Source: CAYNZV01 sp965217095
Lineage (GTDB): Bacteria; Latescibacterota; UBA2968; UBA8231
Length of the DNA stretch: 64,000 nt
Direction: 5' to 3'
NCBI GenBank assembly: GCA_965217095.1
Contig: OZ244235.1
Coordinates: 5,766,001 to 5,830,000, forward strand
Shown here: positions 1 through 8,782 of the stretch, one piece after another
Numbering within the stretch: position 1 is the stretch's first letter
Layout: every line of letters starts with the position of its first letter
Translations under genes and position numbers: made by a program
Notes under the pieces: generated by a model
Told to the model about the DNA's origin: nothing
The model's database searches: none
Seen by the model: the letters and a program-made list of their open reading frames with translations, nothing else

Positions 1-1484
1 CCGTTGCGATCGGTCTCTTCAGTGAGCTGGTGCTCCTGATTGAGCTCGTTGAGCTCGAATTCGCCCACAGCGACCTCGCCCGGTTCCAGGAATGTGAACA
101 TCGGCTTTCCCGGATCGGAGAGATCGGCGCGCACGCCAATTCCCACGTCTCCGTCGTCAGCATCGCGCTCGACGACGTACTCTATGTGGCGCTCGTCGGG
201 CTTCTCCTCCGAAGCCTTCGAGTAGGTCGCCGTCCAGCGTACCTCGACGTCTCCGCCAAGCTGGTGAAAGCCACCCAGTGTGGTGCTGGAGGCCCGCTGG
301 TCTTCGAGGCGGCCGCCGTCGTTGGCGCTGCTGCCGCCCTTTACATCGCGCACAACTTCCCAGCTCTGCGTCTGACCCCCTGCGGGTACACCCAGGTCCT
401 TGATCTTCAGGCGGTAGCGACTCTCGAAGTCGTCCCGCTGGTTCCATATGGAGCGCAGGGAGAGAGCATTGCGATCGTCGAGCTCGAAGTCGACGGAGCC
501 GCTGACGCTCCTGCGAATACGGCGGATGTCGTAGTCCCTGATCTGCATTTCTTCGACGAAAGCCAGCCCATCCTCCTCGCCCCATTCCGGCTCGATGTTG
601 TGGGAGCCGAGGTGATGATTGTGGTAGGAGGCACTGACCAGGAGACCCAGCCTGCCATCGAGATAGCGATCTCCCACCACTAACGAGCTGATACCAAGAG
701 GCTTCCCAGACAGGAAGTTGTAGCCGCTGCCCAGCGTACCGGAGAGGCGCAGCCCCTCGGGGGCTGACCGAGTCACCAGATTGACCGACCCCCCGATGGC
801 ATCGGCGTCCATGTCCGGTGTAAGTGTCTTGTTGACCTCCACCGCCTGGACCATGTCGGCAGGAATCAGGTCGAGCTGCACCGCGCGGATCTCACCTTCC
901 GCTGAAGGCAGCCGCTCGCCGTTGAGCATCACCGAATTCATGCGCGCCTCGGTGCCGCGGATCATCCCGAAGCGAGGTTCGCCCTGATCGTAATCGACGA
1001 CGATGCCGGGGATGCGCTTCATGGCGTCGCCGACGTTGGCGTCCGGAAAACGGCCGATCTGATCGGCGGCGACGATGTTGGTGATATGAGTGTTGGCTCG
1101 CTGCTGATTGATGGCTCTTGCCTGGCCTTGCAGCCGTTGCCCGATCACGAGAATCTCGTCGGCGATGATGACCCCGGTTTCAAGGGCAAAGTCAAGTATC
1201 GTCACATGCTCTGCGGCAAGGCTCGCCGCGGCCGACGCCGACTGGTATCCGATGTAGGTCACGGTGACGGTGTGTGAGCCAGCGGGAATCCCGCTCAGGC
1301 GGTAGTTACCGTCGCGGTCGCTCACCGTTGCCAAGGGAGCTCTATCGATGACGACAATGGCCCCCGCCAGGGGTATCCCGGCCAGCTTGTCGGTGACGCG
1401 ACCCGCGATCGAAGCAGAGTAACATGTGGATACAGCCATCAGGATCACCATACTGATGGCGCCGGTGTATGAACAGTAACGCAT
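1..1484 (-). CDS. TonB-dependent receptor, N-terminal part (continues beyond window start)
   Basis: The reading frame is open from an ATG at 1484 to the window edge (about 494 codons), so the C-terminal barrel strands are missing. The first 25 residues form a hydrophobic export signal. Residues about 28-105 look like a carboxypeptidase-regulatory-like beta-sandwich (GRVTD, DGNYRLSGIPAG). Around residue 140 lies the plug motif GRFPDANVGDAMKRIPG, followed by RGTEARMNSVMLNGERLP and the start of the barrel. The plug sequence resembles receptors used for carbohydrate or other large ligands, but the substrate cannot be read here. An IS256 element ends 92 bp upstream of the start and may have separated the gene from its original promoter. 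Confidence 0.9.
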   Translation of the reverse strand, partial: MRYCSYTGAISMVILMAVSTCYSASIAGRVTDKLAGIPLAGAIVVIDRAPLATVSDRDGNYRLSGIPAGSHTVTVTYIGYQSASAAASLAAEHVTILDFALETGVIIADEILVIGQRLQGQARAINQQRANTHITNIVAADQIGRFPDANVGDAMKRIPGIVVDYDQGEPRFGMIRGTEARMNSVMLNGERLPSAEGEIRAVQLDLIPADMVQAVEVNKTLTPDMDADAIGGSVNLVTRSAPEGLRLSGTLGSGYNFLSGKPLGISSLVVGDRYLDGRLGLLVSASYHNHHLGSHNIEPEWGEEDGLAFVEEMQIRDYDIRRIRRSVSGSVDFELDDRNALSLRSIWNQRDDFESRYRLKIKDLGVPAGGQTQSWEVVRDVKGGSSANDGGRLEDQRASSTTLGGFHQLGGDVEVRWTATYSKASEEKPDERHIEYVVERDADDGDVGIGVRADLSDPGKPMFTFLEPGEVAVGEFELNELNQEHQLTEETDRN

Positions 1485-1575
1485 CGCTGACCCCATTACG
1501 TAGAACTTCGGTTGTCGTTCTGGTTGTGTGTCAAGGATACCAAACAGCGATGAGGATTGTAACCGAGCTACGTTT

Positions 1576-2957
1576 AATAGGTGTGGAAAAAGAGAAAGGG
1601 CGACCCTAACCTTCCTTTATAGCAATTCACCACAAACCGCCCGGTGGTAGCCGGGCATGGAAGGAAAGAGTCGCCATGAAGGAATCTACGTTGGAATCGG
1701 TAGCGCCGTCTATGCCCACCTGGGAAACGCTGGAAGACTGGACCCGATCGTCGATCCAGGCGCTGCTGCAGCGGGTCCTGGAGGAGGAGGTGACGGAGTT
1801 GCTGGGACGCACACGCTACGAACGCCGGTCGGCTGTGGACAGCGGTCCGGGTTCCCGCAACGGACACGGCAAGCGGCGACGGTTGTCGTTGATGTCGGGC
1901 ACTATCGAGGTAAAACGGCCGCGGGTACGCGGCCTGGAAGAGCGGTTTGAGAGCCGTATCTTGCCGTTGTTCCTGCGCCGTACCCACGAGGTGACCCAGC
2001 TGCTGCCCGAGCTCTACTTGCACGGGCTGTCTCAGGGTGATTTCGAGCTGGCGTTGCGCGGGCTTTTGGGCGACGCAGCTCCCCTGTCGCCCTCGTCCAT
2101 CGGCCGTCTGCGCGCCAAGTGGGAAGAAGAGTTTGAGACCTGGCAGGAGCGACGGCTCGACGACCGCGAGCTGGTGTACGCGTGGGCGGACGGCATATAC
2201 GTCAAGGCCGGGCTGGAGAAGGACAAAGCGGCGTTGCTGGTGGTCATCGGTGCCATGAGCGACGGACGCAAGCAGGTGCTGGCGATCCGCTCCGGTCACC
2301 GCGAATCGACCGAGTCGTGGCTGAAGGTCTTGCGTGACCTGCGTGACCGTGGCCTGTGTGCACCCGTGCTGTTGATGGCCGACGGCGGTCTGCCCATCTG
2401 GAGTGCCGCCGAGCAGGTCTGGCCCGAGGCGGCGCAGCAACGGTGCTGGAATCACAAGATCATCAACGTGCTCGACGATCTGCCCAAGCGCGTGCAGGGC
2501 AAGGCGCGGGCGCTGCTGACGCAGATTCCCGTGGCCGAGACGCGAAAGGAGGCCGAAACCCGACGCGACACGTTCGCGGCCCGTTACCGAGAGCGTTATC
2601 CTGCGGCCGTGGCCACCCTCGAGCGCGACTGGCAGCGCATGGTCACGTTCTACGATTTTCCCGAGCAACACTGGAAGCACCTGCGCACGACCAATCCGGT
2701 GGAGAGCCCCTTCGCTTCTGTACGCTTGCGCACCAACGCTGGCAAACGCTACAAGCGCGTCCAAGGGGCTACCGCACTCATCTGGCGGGTGTTGATGGTC
2801 GCTGAGAAGCGCTTTCGGAAACTCAATGCGCCGGAGCTGCTCGCCGACGTCTTTGCTGGAGATCAATACCAGGACGGAAAACCAATTCAAAGAGAGGACG
2901 CCTCCTCCAAGGAAGGGTTCAAGAAGAAGGCCGCCTGATCTCATTTACACACCTATT
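1576..2957 (+). mobile_element. IS256-family insertion sequence
   Basis: The element is about 1.38 kb, bounded by imperfect terminal inverted repeats. The left end starts AATAGGTGTGGAAAAAGAGA and the right end, read inward, starts AATAGGTGTGTAAATGAGA. One transposase gene fills the interior. The flanking bases (ctacgttt on the left, gacatgac on the right) do not form the expected 8-9 bp target duplication. The copy may therefore have suffered an adjacent deletion or recombination after insertion. The transposase is intact and could still be active. Confidence 0.9.
1676..2938 (+). CDS. IS256-family (Mutator-type) transposase
   Basis: The 420-residue protein is full length for the family. It shows the DDE pattern of Mutator-type transposases: an Asp in YAWADGIYV (about residue 170), an Asp in LLMADGGLP (about 235) and a Glu in TTNPVES (about 343). 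The N-terminal region has the typical GSRNGHGKRRR basic patch before the catalytic fold. It catalyses cut-and-paste or copy-out movement of the surrounding element. A long open frame exists on the opposite strand, but it is only a codon-bias shadow. Confidence 0.96.
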   Translation: MKESTLESVAPSMPTWETLEDWTRSSIQALLQRVLEEEVTELLGRTRYERRSAVDSGPGSRNGHGKRRRLSLMSGTIEVKRPRVRGLEERFESRILPLFLRRTHEVTQLLPELYLHGLSQGDFELALRGLLGDAAPLSPSSIGRLRAKWEEEFETWQERRLDDRELVYAWADGIYVKAGLEKDKAALLVVIGAMSDGRKQVLAIRSGHRESTESWLKVLRDLRDRGLCAPVLLMADGGLPIWSAAEQVWPEAAQQRCWNHKIINVLDDLPKRVQGKARALLTQIPVAETRKEAETRRDTFAARYRERYPAAVATLERDWQRMVTFYDFPEQHWKHLRTTNPVESPFASVRLRTNAGKRYKRVQGATALIWRVLMVAEKRFRKLNAPELLADVFAGDQYQDGKPIQREDASSKEGFKKKAA

Positions 2958-3004
2958 GACATGACCTCTTGTAACCTCTTGACGTACTCAGCGCCAGCCC
3001 AATT

Positions 3005-3357
3005 ATGCGTCCTCCTGGTCGAGCAATCCGGCGCCGTTTTCAAGCAACTCCATCAGCGTCGCCGCAGCAGACTAGGGCGGACACATTCGGGGATCCTCTG
3101 TTGGCCTACGACGTAATTCGAGAGGGAACCAAGCGCCACCCTCGCGAGCTACGCCTGCGGCAGCTACTGCTCTAGCATTGGCCCGGAGCGGATCCGTTCT
3201 TCGTGCCAACTTGATCTTACAGGAGCTACAAAGCAAAGGTTATTGCGACGGTGAGACACTAGGACTTTTGGCAGGAACTTACAAGGAGCTTGCCGCTCAG
3301 TCTACCGAACACGCGCGAAGAGTGGCGAGTCTACTTGGCCTTGGCCAGTTCAGCTGA
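3005..3357 (+). pseudogene. Frameshifted remnant of a TPR-like protein
   Basis: An ATG at 3005 opens a frame ending at a TAG at 3173. Its end reads AYDVIREGTKRHPRELRLRQ. The next frame continues without a break in sense as LALARSGSVLRANLILQEL and then GETLGLLAGTYKELA, stopping at 3357. Restoring one G near 3172 joins the two. The helical ALARSG...ILQEL...ETLGLLAGTYK pattern resembles the N-terminal TPR region of TRAFs-binding-like (DUF4071-type) proteins; that name is recalled, not searched. The product would be only about 117 residues and lacks the rest of the family, so a remnant beside the insertion sequence is more likely than a gene. Confidence 0.5.
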
Positions 3358-3578
3358 GGCGTTCGCTATCTTAGGGAATTTGGAATGCTGCAGAGGAGGG
3401 ACATGGCAAGGCGGTCGCTGCCGCGGATGATCGCGTGGCCGACATCAGCACGACTCGCCGACAGGCCAGGCTCTTAACAGGCAGGTTGACAGACGATCCC
3501 CATAATAGCATCGACCCGATAACCAATCGCTTACGAGTCATGGGGTTGGTTGGGGCTGAGGTACTCGCTCTAAGACAT

Positions 3579-4616
3579 TCACTCGCCGCAGCGAGCTTTG
3601 AATCCCGACGCCGCGGCGATTCGCTGCCAGTCGAAGGCCGCCAGCCTGGAGTCGCTGTCGGCGGCGAAAAAGGCGCCGTGCTCAAAGGGGTCGAAGGAGA
3701 GAGAGGTGACGGCGATGCCGTCGGTTCGGCGCGTGGTCTTGCCACTGAACGCAGCGACGTGCTCCAGAGTCTGCCGGTCCAGCAGATGGAAGACATTGTC
3801 CGTCGGCGACTGGTCGGTAGCGATCCAGTAACCCGTGCCGTCACCACAGGGTTTCAGGGCGATGCCCTCAGGCTCCGATCGGAGGATCCCACGGCCGAGC
3901 ACTTTTCCGGTGAAGGCGCCGTCCAGGTCGTAGACCTTGATGTCGACCTGCGCTTCGTCGGCGATCAGCAAGCGACCGCCCTCAGCGTCGGCCGCTATGC
4001 TCTCCACTTTGTGCAGGACTCCGGGGCCCGTGGTGTCGCCAAAGGCGCCAACGTACTCAATCAGTAGTTCCTGCTCTTCCCAATGGACGCGAAAATGCTT
4101 CACCCGTTCGCCCACTGACAGGCCGTATTCCGGCTCGTAGTTGTCGGTGACGTAGAGACTTGCCTGCGCCGGACCGCTACGGACGACCGCGATCCCATAC
4201 GGCCACCGCAACTCCGCCACGCCCACGAAGGCGATGTGTCTAAAGTCGGGAAGCGTCAACACCTGAATGCGGGCGTTGTCCCTCTCTACGACGAAAAGGA
4301 TGGTATCGACGACAGCGATGCTGTTGGGTCGTTTCAACTGGCCCGGCCCCACCCCCGACTCTCCGAAGCGCTTGAGAACAGCACCGTTTGTCGCGTCGAA
4401 AACGACGACCTGATCGGTCCACTTGGCCGTTGCCATAAGCCAATGCTGGCCGTGGGGCCCGTGCCAGAGCGCCGGCGAATCGAGGTTGTCCCCTTCGTTT
4501 CGCTGCGTCGTGTAGCTTTCAACGATGACGGCCGCGACCGGCAAGGGATCGGCGTGATTTCCGAAAGCCGCAAACAGCCCCAGGAACATGACCACGATGA
4601 GCAAGGTTTTCGTCAT
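3579..4616 (-). CDS. Secreted beta-propeller protein, phytase/NHL-like
   Basis: The 345-residue protein begins with a clear signal peptide (MTKTLLIVVMFLGLFAAFG). It then shows repeated propeller strands such as VVVFDATNGAVLKRFG, IQVLTLPDFRHIAFVG, LLIADEAQVDIKVYDLDG and DNVFHLLDRQTLEHVAAF. The order SPALW ... WTDQVVVFD ... RPNSIAVV ... TDNY ... EGIAL ... ATDQ ... RTDGIAV resembles beta-propeller phytases, in which Asp and Glu side chains bind calcium. The similarity is only pattern-level, and an NHL-type repeat protein of unknown function is equally possible. It stands alone, with decayed sequence on both sides. Two Cys residues are visible, one near the C-terminus. Confidence 0.65.
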   Translation of the reverse strand: MTKTLLIVVMFLGLFAAFGNHADPLPVAAVIVESYTTQRNEGDNLDSPALWHGPHGQHWLMATAKWTDQVVVFDATNGAVLKRFGESGVGPGQLKRPNSIAVVDTILFVVERDNARIQVLTLPDFRHIAFVGVAELRWPYGIAVVRSGPAQASLYVTDNYEPEYGLSVGERVKHFRVHWEEQELLIEYVGAFGDTTGPGVLHKVESIAADAEGGRLLIADEAQVDIKVYDLDGAFTGKVLGRGILRSEPEGIALKPCGDGTGYWIATDQSPTDNVFHLLDRQTLEHVAAFSGKTTRRTDGIAVTSLSFDPFEHGAFFAADSDSRLAAFDWQRIAAASGFKARCGE

Positions 4617-5133
4617 TTACGAGTGGTATGGATGGCAGGTCCGCCAAAGATATGCAAATACCGCCTCTGGGTGTAACGGGAAACAGTGCTGTCCGCTTCC
4701 GCCGGGGTCGTTACTTGTTGATGATCGGCCCCCCGTTTCCGGCAAGGCCCGTCCAGCCTCCCGTACGTTCTCCTCCAGGTAGCCGATCTCCACGGCGCGG
4801 TATACTTTCGCACCGATAGGTGAGCCTCACGGTCCAGATGCCAGCGATCGATCAGTTCTTTGAACCGGTTCCGCTTCGCGAGCAAAGCCCAGTTCTTCGG
4901 CTCGGGGTCGTGAGGATACCGACGAACGACGCCCAGAAGCCGCCGAAACCCGCCGCCGGTGCCGGGCACGATTTCCTTGTGTAAGGAAGCGAGTTCGACT
5001 GCGAGTTACTGGGCGACCGCTTTATCTGTGCCATCGACGAGATTCTCGAGCTGCCGTAGCCGTGAAGTTTGCGCAACTCCACCTTGCCAATTGTACCTGC
5101 AATTGCGATCCTCGTGGCTACGGTGATATTGAG
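4617..5133. other. Gap with a possible decayed minus-strand frame
   Basis: There is no intact gene in these 517 bp. On the minus strand from about 5060 to 4620 a frame reads ELASLHKEIVPGTGGGFRRL and then NWALLAKRNRFKELIDRWHL, with one in-frame TAA near 5006. The composition looks protein-like rather than random, so this may be a decayed gene, but I do not recognise the family. The region must also hold the promoter of the propeller kinase that starts at 5134. Confidence 0.3.
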
Positions 5134-7413
5134 ATGAGTAGACTACGGTTCTTCCCGTCGCCCCTCGGCATCCTGTTTACTCTATCCATGGTGGTCTGTC
5201 TTACCTCCGCTATTGCAGATCAAGCCGCCGTAAACTTCCCGGACCGCTGGACCACGTTCACGAGTGACGACGGCCTCGTACGTGATGAAATAAAATCGTT
5301 GTTCGAGGACCGTGAGGGCCAACTCTGGGTCGGTACTAACGGATCGGGAGTCAGCCGTTTCGATGGCCACAACTGGACAAGTTTTACGTCGGAACACGGG
5401 CTGGCTGACAACGACGTCGAGGTCATTCTCCAGGATCGCGAAGGTTTCATCTGGTTCGGTACCAAGGGCGGGGCCAGCCGCTTCGATGGCCGGCACTGGG
5501 AGACCTTTACCTCCGCCGATGGACTCGTCGACAACGAGATCGAGTGCGGGTTTCTGGACGTGGACGGCAGCATCTGGTTCGGCACGAAGAAAGGTGCCAG
5601 CAGGTTTGACGGGAGTGACTGGAGCCGCTCTCCCGGAAGACATCTTGCCGGCATGGAAGTGGACGTGATACTGCGAGGCACGAACAACGATCTGTGGTTC
5701 GGTACGGGCAGCAACGGGATTCATCGCTTCGACGATGGGAAGTGGACAAACTACACCGCGTCGGACGAGCTAACCTCGAACCAGATCATCGATGCCCTGC
5801 TAGACCAGTCGGGCGATTTGTGGTTTGCCACCGACGGTGGCGGACTCAACAGGTTCGATGGATTCAAATGGTCGAGTCACACCGCGGCTGACGGCCTGCC
5901 AGGCAATGCCGTGGAGGCCGTGATGCTGGATCGATCCGGCAACATCTGGATCGGCACCGACGGCGCCGGCGCCGGCGTCTTCGACGGCGAAGAGTGGACC
6001 TCGTTCGACATGACCGACGGTCTCGCCTCCAACATCGTGGAGGACCTGCTGGAAGATCGCCATGGCTACATCTGGTTCGGCACCGACGGCGCCGGCCTGA
6101 GTCGTTTCGAAGATAAGGATTGGTTCTCTTACACCACCGCCAACGGTCTCGGATTCAACAAGGTCAAGGACCTGCTGCAGGACGATGACGGGACCATGTG
6201 GTTCGCCACCGACGGCGGCGGCGTGAGTCGCCTGGGACGCGACGGGTGGGCGACTCTTACCACCGCCGACGGCCTCACGCACAACGAAGTCGAAATTCTC
6301 ATGCGGGACAGCCGTGGTCACCTCTGGTTCGGCACCGAGGGAGGCGGCGCCAGCAGATTTGACGGGGAGACCTGGACGACCTACTCCGAGGAACAGGGAC
6401 TGTCCCATGACGAGGTCGAGTGGATAATCGAGGACCGCGAAGGCAACATGTACTTCGCCACCGACGGCGGCGGCATCAGCCGTTTCGACGGCCACGAGTT
6501 TACCAACTTTACCACGTCGGACGGTCTTGCCAACAACGAAGTGAAAGCCATGATCCAGGATCGCCACGGCCTGTTCTGGATCGCTACCGAAAATGGTGTC
6601 AGTCGTTTCGACGGCGAGAAATTTCTCGAAAACTTTACTGTCGATGACGGTCTCCTGCGCCATCGCATCGAGATTATCTTCGAAGACGAGGCCGGCGGCA
6701 TCTGGTGCGGTTCTCAGGGCGGACTCATGAAGTTCGACGGTGAGCGCTGGACGACCTTCACTACTGCTGACGGTCTGGTCAGCAACGAGGTAAGGGGCAT
6801 CTACCAGGATCGCGAGGGCCATCTTTGGTTCGGCACCACCCTCGGCGCAAGCCGGTTCGACGGAGATACTTGGACCAGCTACACAACCGCGGACGGTTTG
6901 GTGAACAGCGGGGTGCGCAAGACCTATCAGGACCGGGACGGTCGCTTCTGGTTTGCCACCCTCAACGGGGTGAGCCGCTTCACGCCGCGCCCTTCCTCGT
7001 CACCACCGATCTCCGTAGATGCCGTGATCGTGGACCGCCGCTACGAGGGTGTAACCGATCTCGAGATCGCCGACGACCAGGGTCTGGTGACCTTCGAATT
7101 CAGTTCGAAATCCGCGACGCCTGCTGCCCGCACCATCGGGTATCGCTATCGTCTGGTGGGCCTTGACGAAGACTGGCGGGGCACCCCTTCCGGTCGGGCG
7201 GAGTATACGGATTTACCCCGTGGGACATACACCTTTGAGGTCATAGCCGTAGACCGCGACCTGGTGCAATCGGTCGCCCCGGCAACCGCCGGCCTGGTCG
7301 TGAGCTTCAACTACTTGTCGATAGCCGCCTGGAGTCTGCTGGTAGCGGGGCTGATCGCCCTCCTGGTTCAGACCTACGGGTGTTTCACCGCGAACGCTCT
7401 ATGCGAACCTTGA
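5134..7413 (+). CDS. Propeller sensor half of hybrid histidine kinase 1 (frameshifted)
   Basis: The ATG at 5134 is preferred because it begins a signal peptide (SPLGILFTLSMVVCLTSAIA). Fourteen two-component-regulator propeller repeats of about 42 residues follow (DGL..NEV..ILQDREG.LWFGTDGGGVSRFDG..WTTYT), enough for two seven-bladed propellers in the periplasm. Next come a Y_Y_Y immunoglobulin-like domain at about residues 650-715 and a membrane helix at about 729-748. The frame then runs out with an unrelated tail, while the kinase part continues in the next frame from 7380. Comparison with the downstream paralogue shows one missing C near 7373 (CAGACC-TACGGG). The intact protein would span 5134-8687. 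Confidence 0.88.
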   Translation: MSRLRFFPSPLGILFTLSMVVCLTSAIADQAAVNFPDRWTTFTSDDGLVRDEIKSLFEDREGQLWVGTNGSGVSRFDGHNWTSFTSEHGLADNDVEVILQDREGFIWFGTKGGASRFDGRHWETFTSADGLVDNEIECGFLDVDGSIWFGTKKGASRFDGSDWSRSPGRHLAGMEVDVILRGTNNDLWFGTGSNGIHRFDDGKWTNYTASDELTSNQIIDALLDQSGDLWFATDGGGLNRFDGFKWSSHTAADGLPGNAVEAVMLDRSGNIWIGTDGAGAGVFDGEEWTSFDMTDGLASNIVEDLLEDRHGYIWFGTDGAGLSRFEDKDWFSYTTANGLGFNKVKDLLQDDDGTMWFATDGGGVSRLGRDGWATLTTADGLTHNEVEILMRDSRGHLWFGTEGGGASRFDGETWTTYSEEQGLSHDEVEWIIEDREGNMYFATDGGGISRFDGHEFTNFTTSDGLANNEVKAMIQDRHGLFWIATENGVSRFDGEKFLENFTVDDGLLRHRIEIIFEDEAGGIWCGSQGGLMKFDGERWTTFTTADGLVSNEVRGIYQDREGHLWFGTTLGASRFDGDTWTSYTTADGLVNSGVRKTYQDRDGRFWFATLNGVSRFTPRPSSSPPISVDAVIVDRRYEGVTDLEIADDQGLVTFEFSSKSATPAARTIGYRYRLVGLDEDWRGTPSGRAEYTDLPRGTYTFEVIAVDRDLVQSVAPATAGLVVSFNYLSIAAWSLLVAGLIALLVQTYGCFTANALCEP

Positions 7414-8687
7414 ACGACGAGTTGGAGCGTTCCCACGTGGATCTGGAGCATCTAGTAGAGGAACGCACCGCTGAACTGATGTCCGTGAATGAACGACTTG
7501 AGAGCGAAATGTCGAACCGCAAACGGATGGAGGATGGCATGCGCCAGACCCAGAAGATGGACGCCATCGGCCAGCTCGCCGCGGGAGTCGCTCACAACTT
7601 CAACAACATGCTCCAGGCGATCACCGGTAACCTCGAAATGGCCGAAGAGATAACGGACGAGCTACCCGTAGGGCCCGGGACGGTGTCCTCCTATCTGAGC
7701 GAGGCGCGGACGTCCGCCGAACGCGCGGCCGACGTGGTCCGCCAGCTCATGCTAGTTTCCCGCAGCGACGAAGATTCGGCCGATCATGTGGCGGTCGACC
7801 TGCGCCAGGTGGTGGTCAACACTATTGCCCTCTGCCGCCGAACGTTCGACCGAAAGATCGATCTGCAACATCACTGGTCCGAAGTGATGCCCTCTGTCAA
7901 CGGGGATGAAGGGCAATTGGAGCAGGTGCTGCTGAACCTGTGCCTGAATTCGCGCGATGCCTTTGGCGGGGTCGAACACGACGAGTGGCGCGTCGTTGTG
8001 GGGCTGGAGACTCGAACTCTCGCCCTTGATCAGTTGCCGGGATACCCGGACATCGAACCCGGCATCTACGGCTGCCTCCGCGTCGAGGATAACGGTATGG
8101 GAATGGACGAGGAAACACGGGGGCGAATCTTCGAGCCGTTTTTCACTACCAAGGAGATTGGTCGTGGGACCGGATTGGGATTGTCGAACGCCTATGGCGT
8201 CGTGCGGGAACATGGAGGCTGGATAGAATGCGAGAGCGACGTCGGAGTCGGCACAGCTTTTTCAGTATTTCTGCCGGCGGTTGCCCACGAGGGAGAACTG
8301 TCTCCCTCAACCGCCATTCATCCTTCGGCTGGCGGGGAGGAAAAAATCATGGTGGTCGACGACGAAACGGCGATTCGCACCGTCGTGGCGCAGCGCCTGG
8401 TCGAACTCGGCTACGACGTTAGTGAGGCCGAGGATGGGTTCCAGTGCCTGGCGCAACTACGGCAAAAGACGGTCGATCTGGTATTGCTCGACATCTCCAT
8501 GCCCGGAATGTCTGGAATTGACGTCCTGGCGACCTTGCGTTCAGACTACCCGGAGGTGCTGGTGATTCTTTTCACCGGCTATGCCGCGAAACTTCAGGAC
8601 GACGCCGGTGCCGACGATGTGGTGCAGAAACCTGTGAATATGCAGGAACTGGCCAGTAGAGTGCGTGCCGTGCTCGACGGCTCCTGA
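7380..8687 (+). CDS. Kinase and receiver half of hybrid histidine kinase 1
   Basis: This frame continues the sensor gene ending at 7413. It opens with FHRERSMRTL, matching FHRERSLRTL just after the membrane helix of the paralogue. A coiled coil leads to a phosphoacceptor helix with AAGVAHNFNN (His near residue 73). The ATPase domain follows, with N box NLCLNSRDA, G1 VEDNGMGMD and G2 GTGLGLS. A C-terminal receiver domain (about residues 322-433) has MVVDDE, the phosphoacceptor Asp in LVLLDISMPG and the conserved Lys in VQKPV. The ATG at 7380 is probably not a natural start. No separate output domain is present, so phosphate likely passes to another protein. Confidence 0.88.
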   Translation: MFHRERSMRTLNDELERSHVDLEHLVEERTAELMSVNERLESEMSNRKRMEDGMRQTQKMDAIGQLAAGVAHNFNNMLQAITGNLEMAEEITDELPVGPGTVSSYLSEARTSAERAADVVRQLMLVSRSDEDSADHVAVDLRQVVVNTIALCRRTFDRKIDLQHHWSEVMPSVNGDEGQLEQVLLNLCLNSRDAFGGVEHDEWRVVVGLETRTLALDQLPGYPDIEPGIYGCLRVEDNGMGMDEETRGRIFEPFFTTKEIGRGTGLGLSNAYGVVREHGGWIECESDVGVGTAFSVFLPAVAHEGELSPSTAIHPSAGGEEKIMVVDDETAIRTVVAQRLVELGYDVSEAEDGFQCLAQLRQKTVDLVLLDISMPGMSGIDVLATLRSDYPEVLVILFTGYAAKLQDDAGADDVVQKPVNMQELASRVRAVLDGS

Positions 8688-8782
8688 CGGTCGCCACTTA
8701 ACCCCAATTTGCGATAATGCCTTTTATCTGTCCTAGTCGTTACTGACACCTGTCGGAGCACGCGCGCAGGAAGGCTCGAAAC

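Noticed and set aside
1574..2944. Long open frame on the minus strand across the transposase
   Set aside because: It mirrors the codon bias of the IS256 transposase on the other strand and resembles no protein.
7370..7415. Programmed ribosomal frameshift in kinase 1
   Set aside because: There is no slippery heptamer or pseudoknot, the same kind of −1 loss occurs in unrelated genes, and the paralogue reads through without one at this place.
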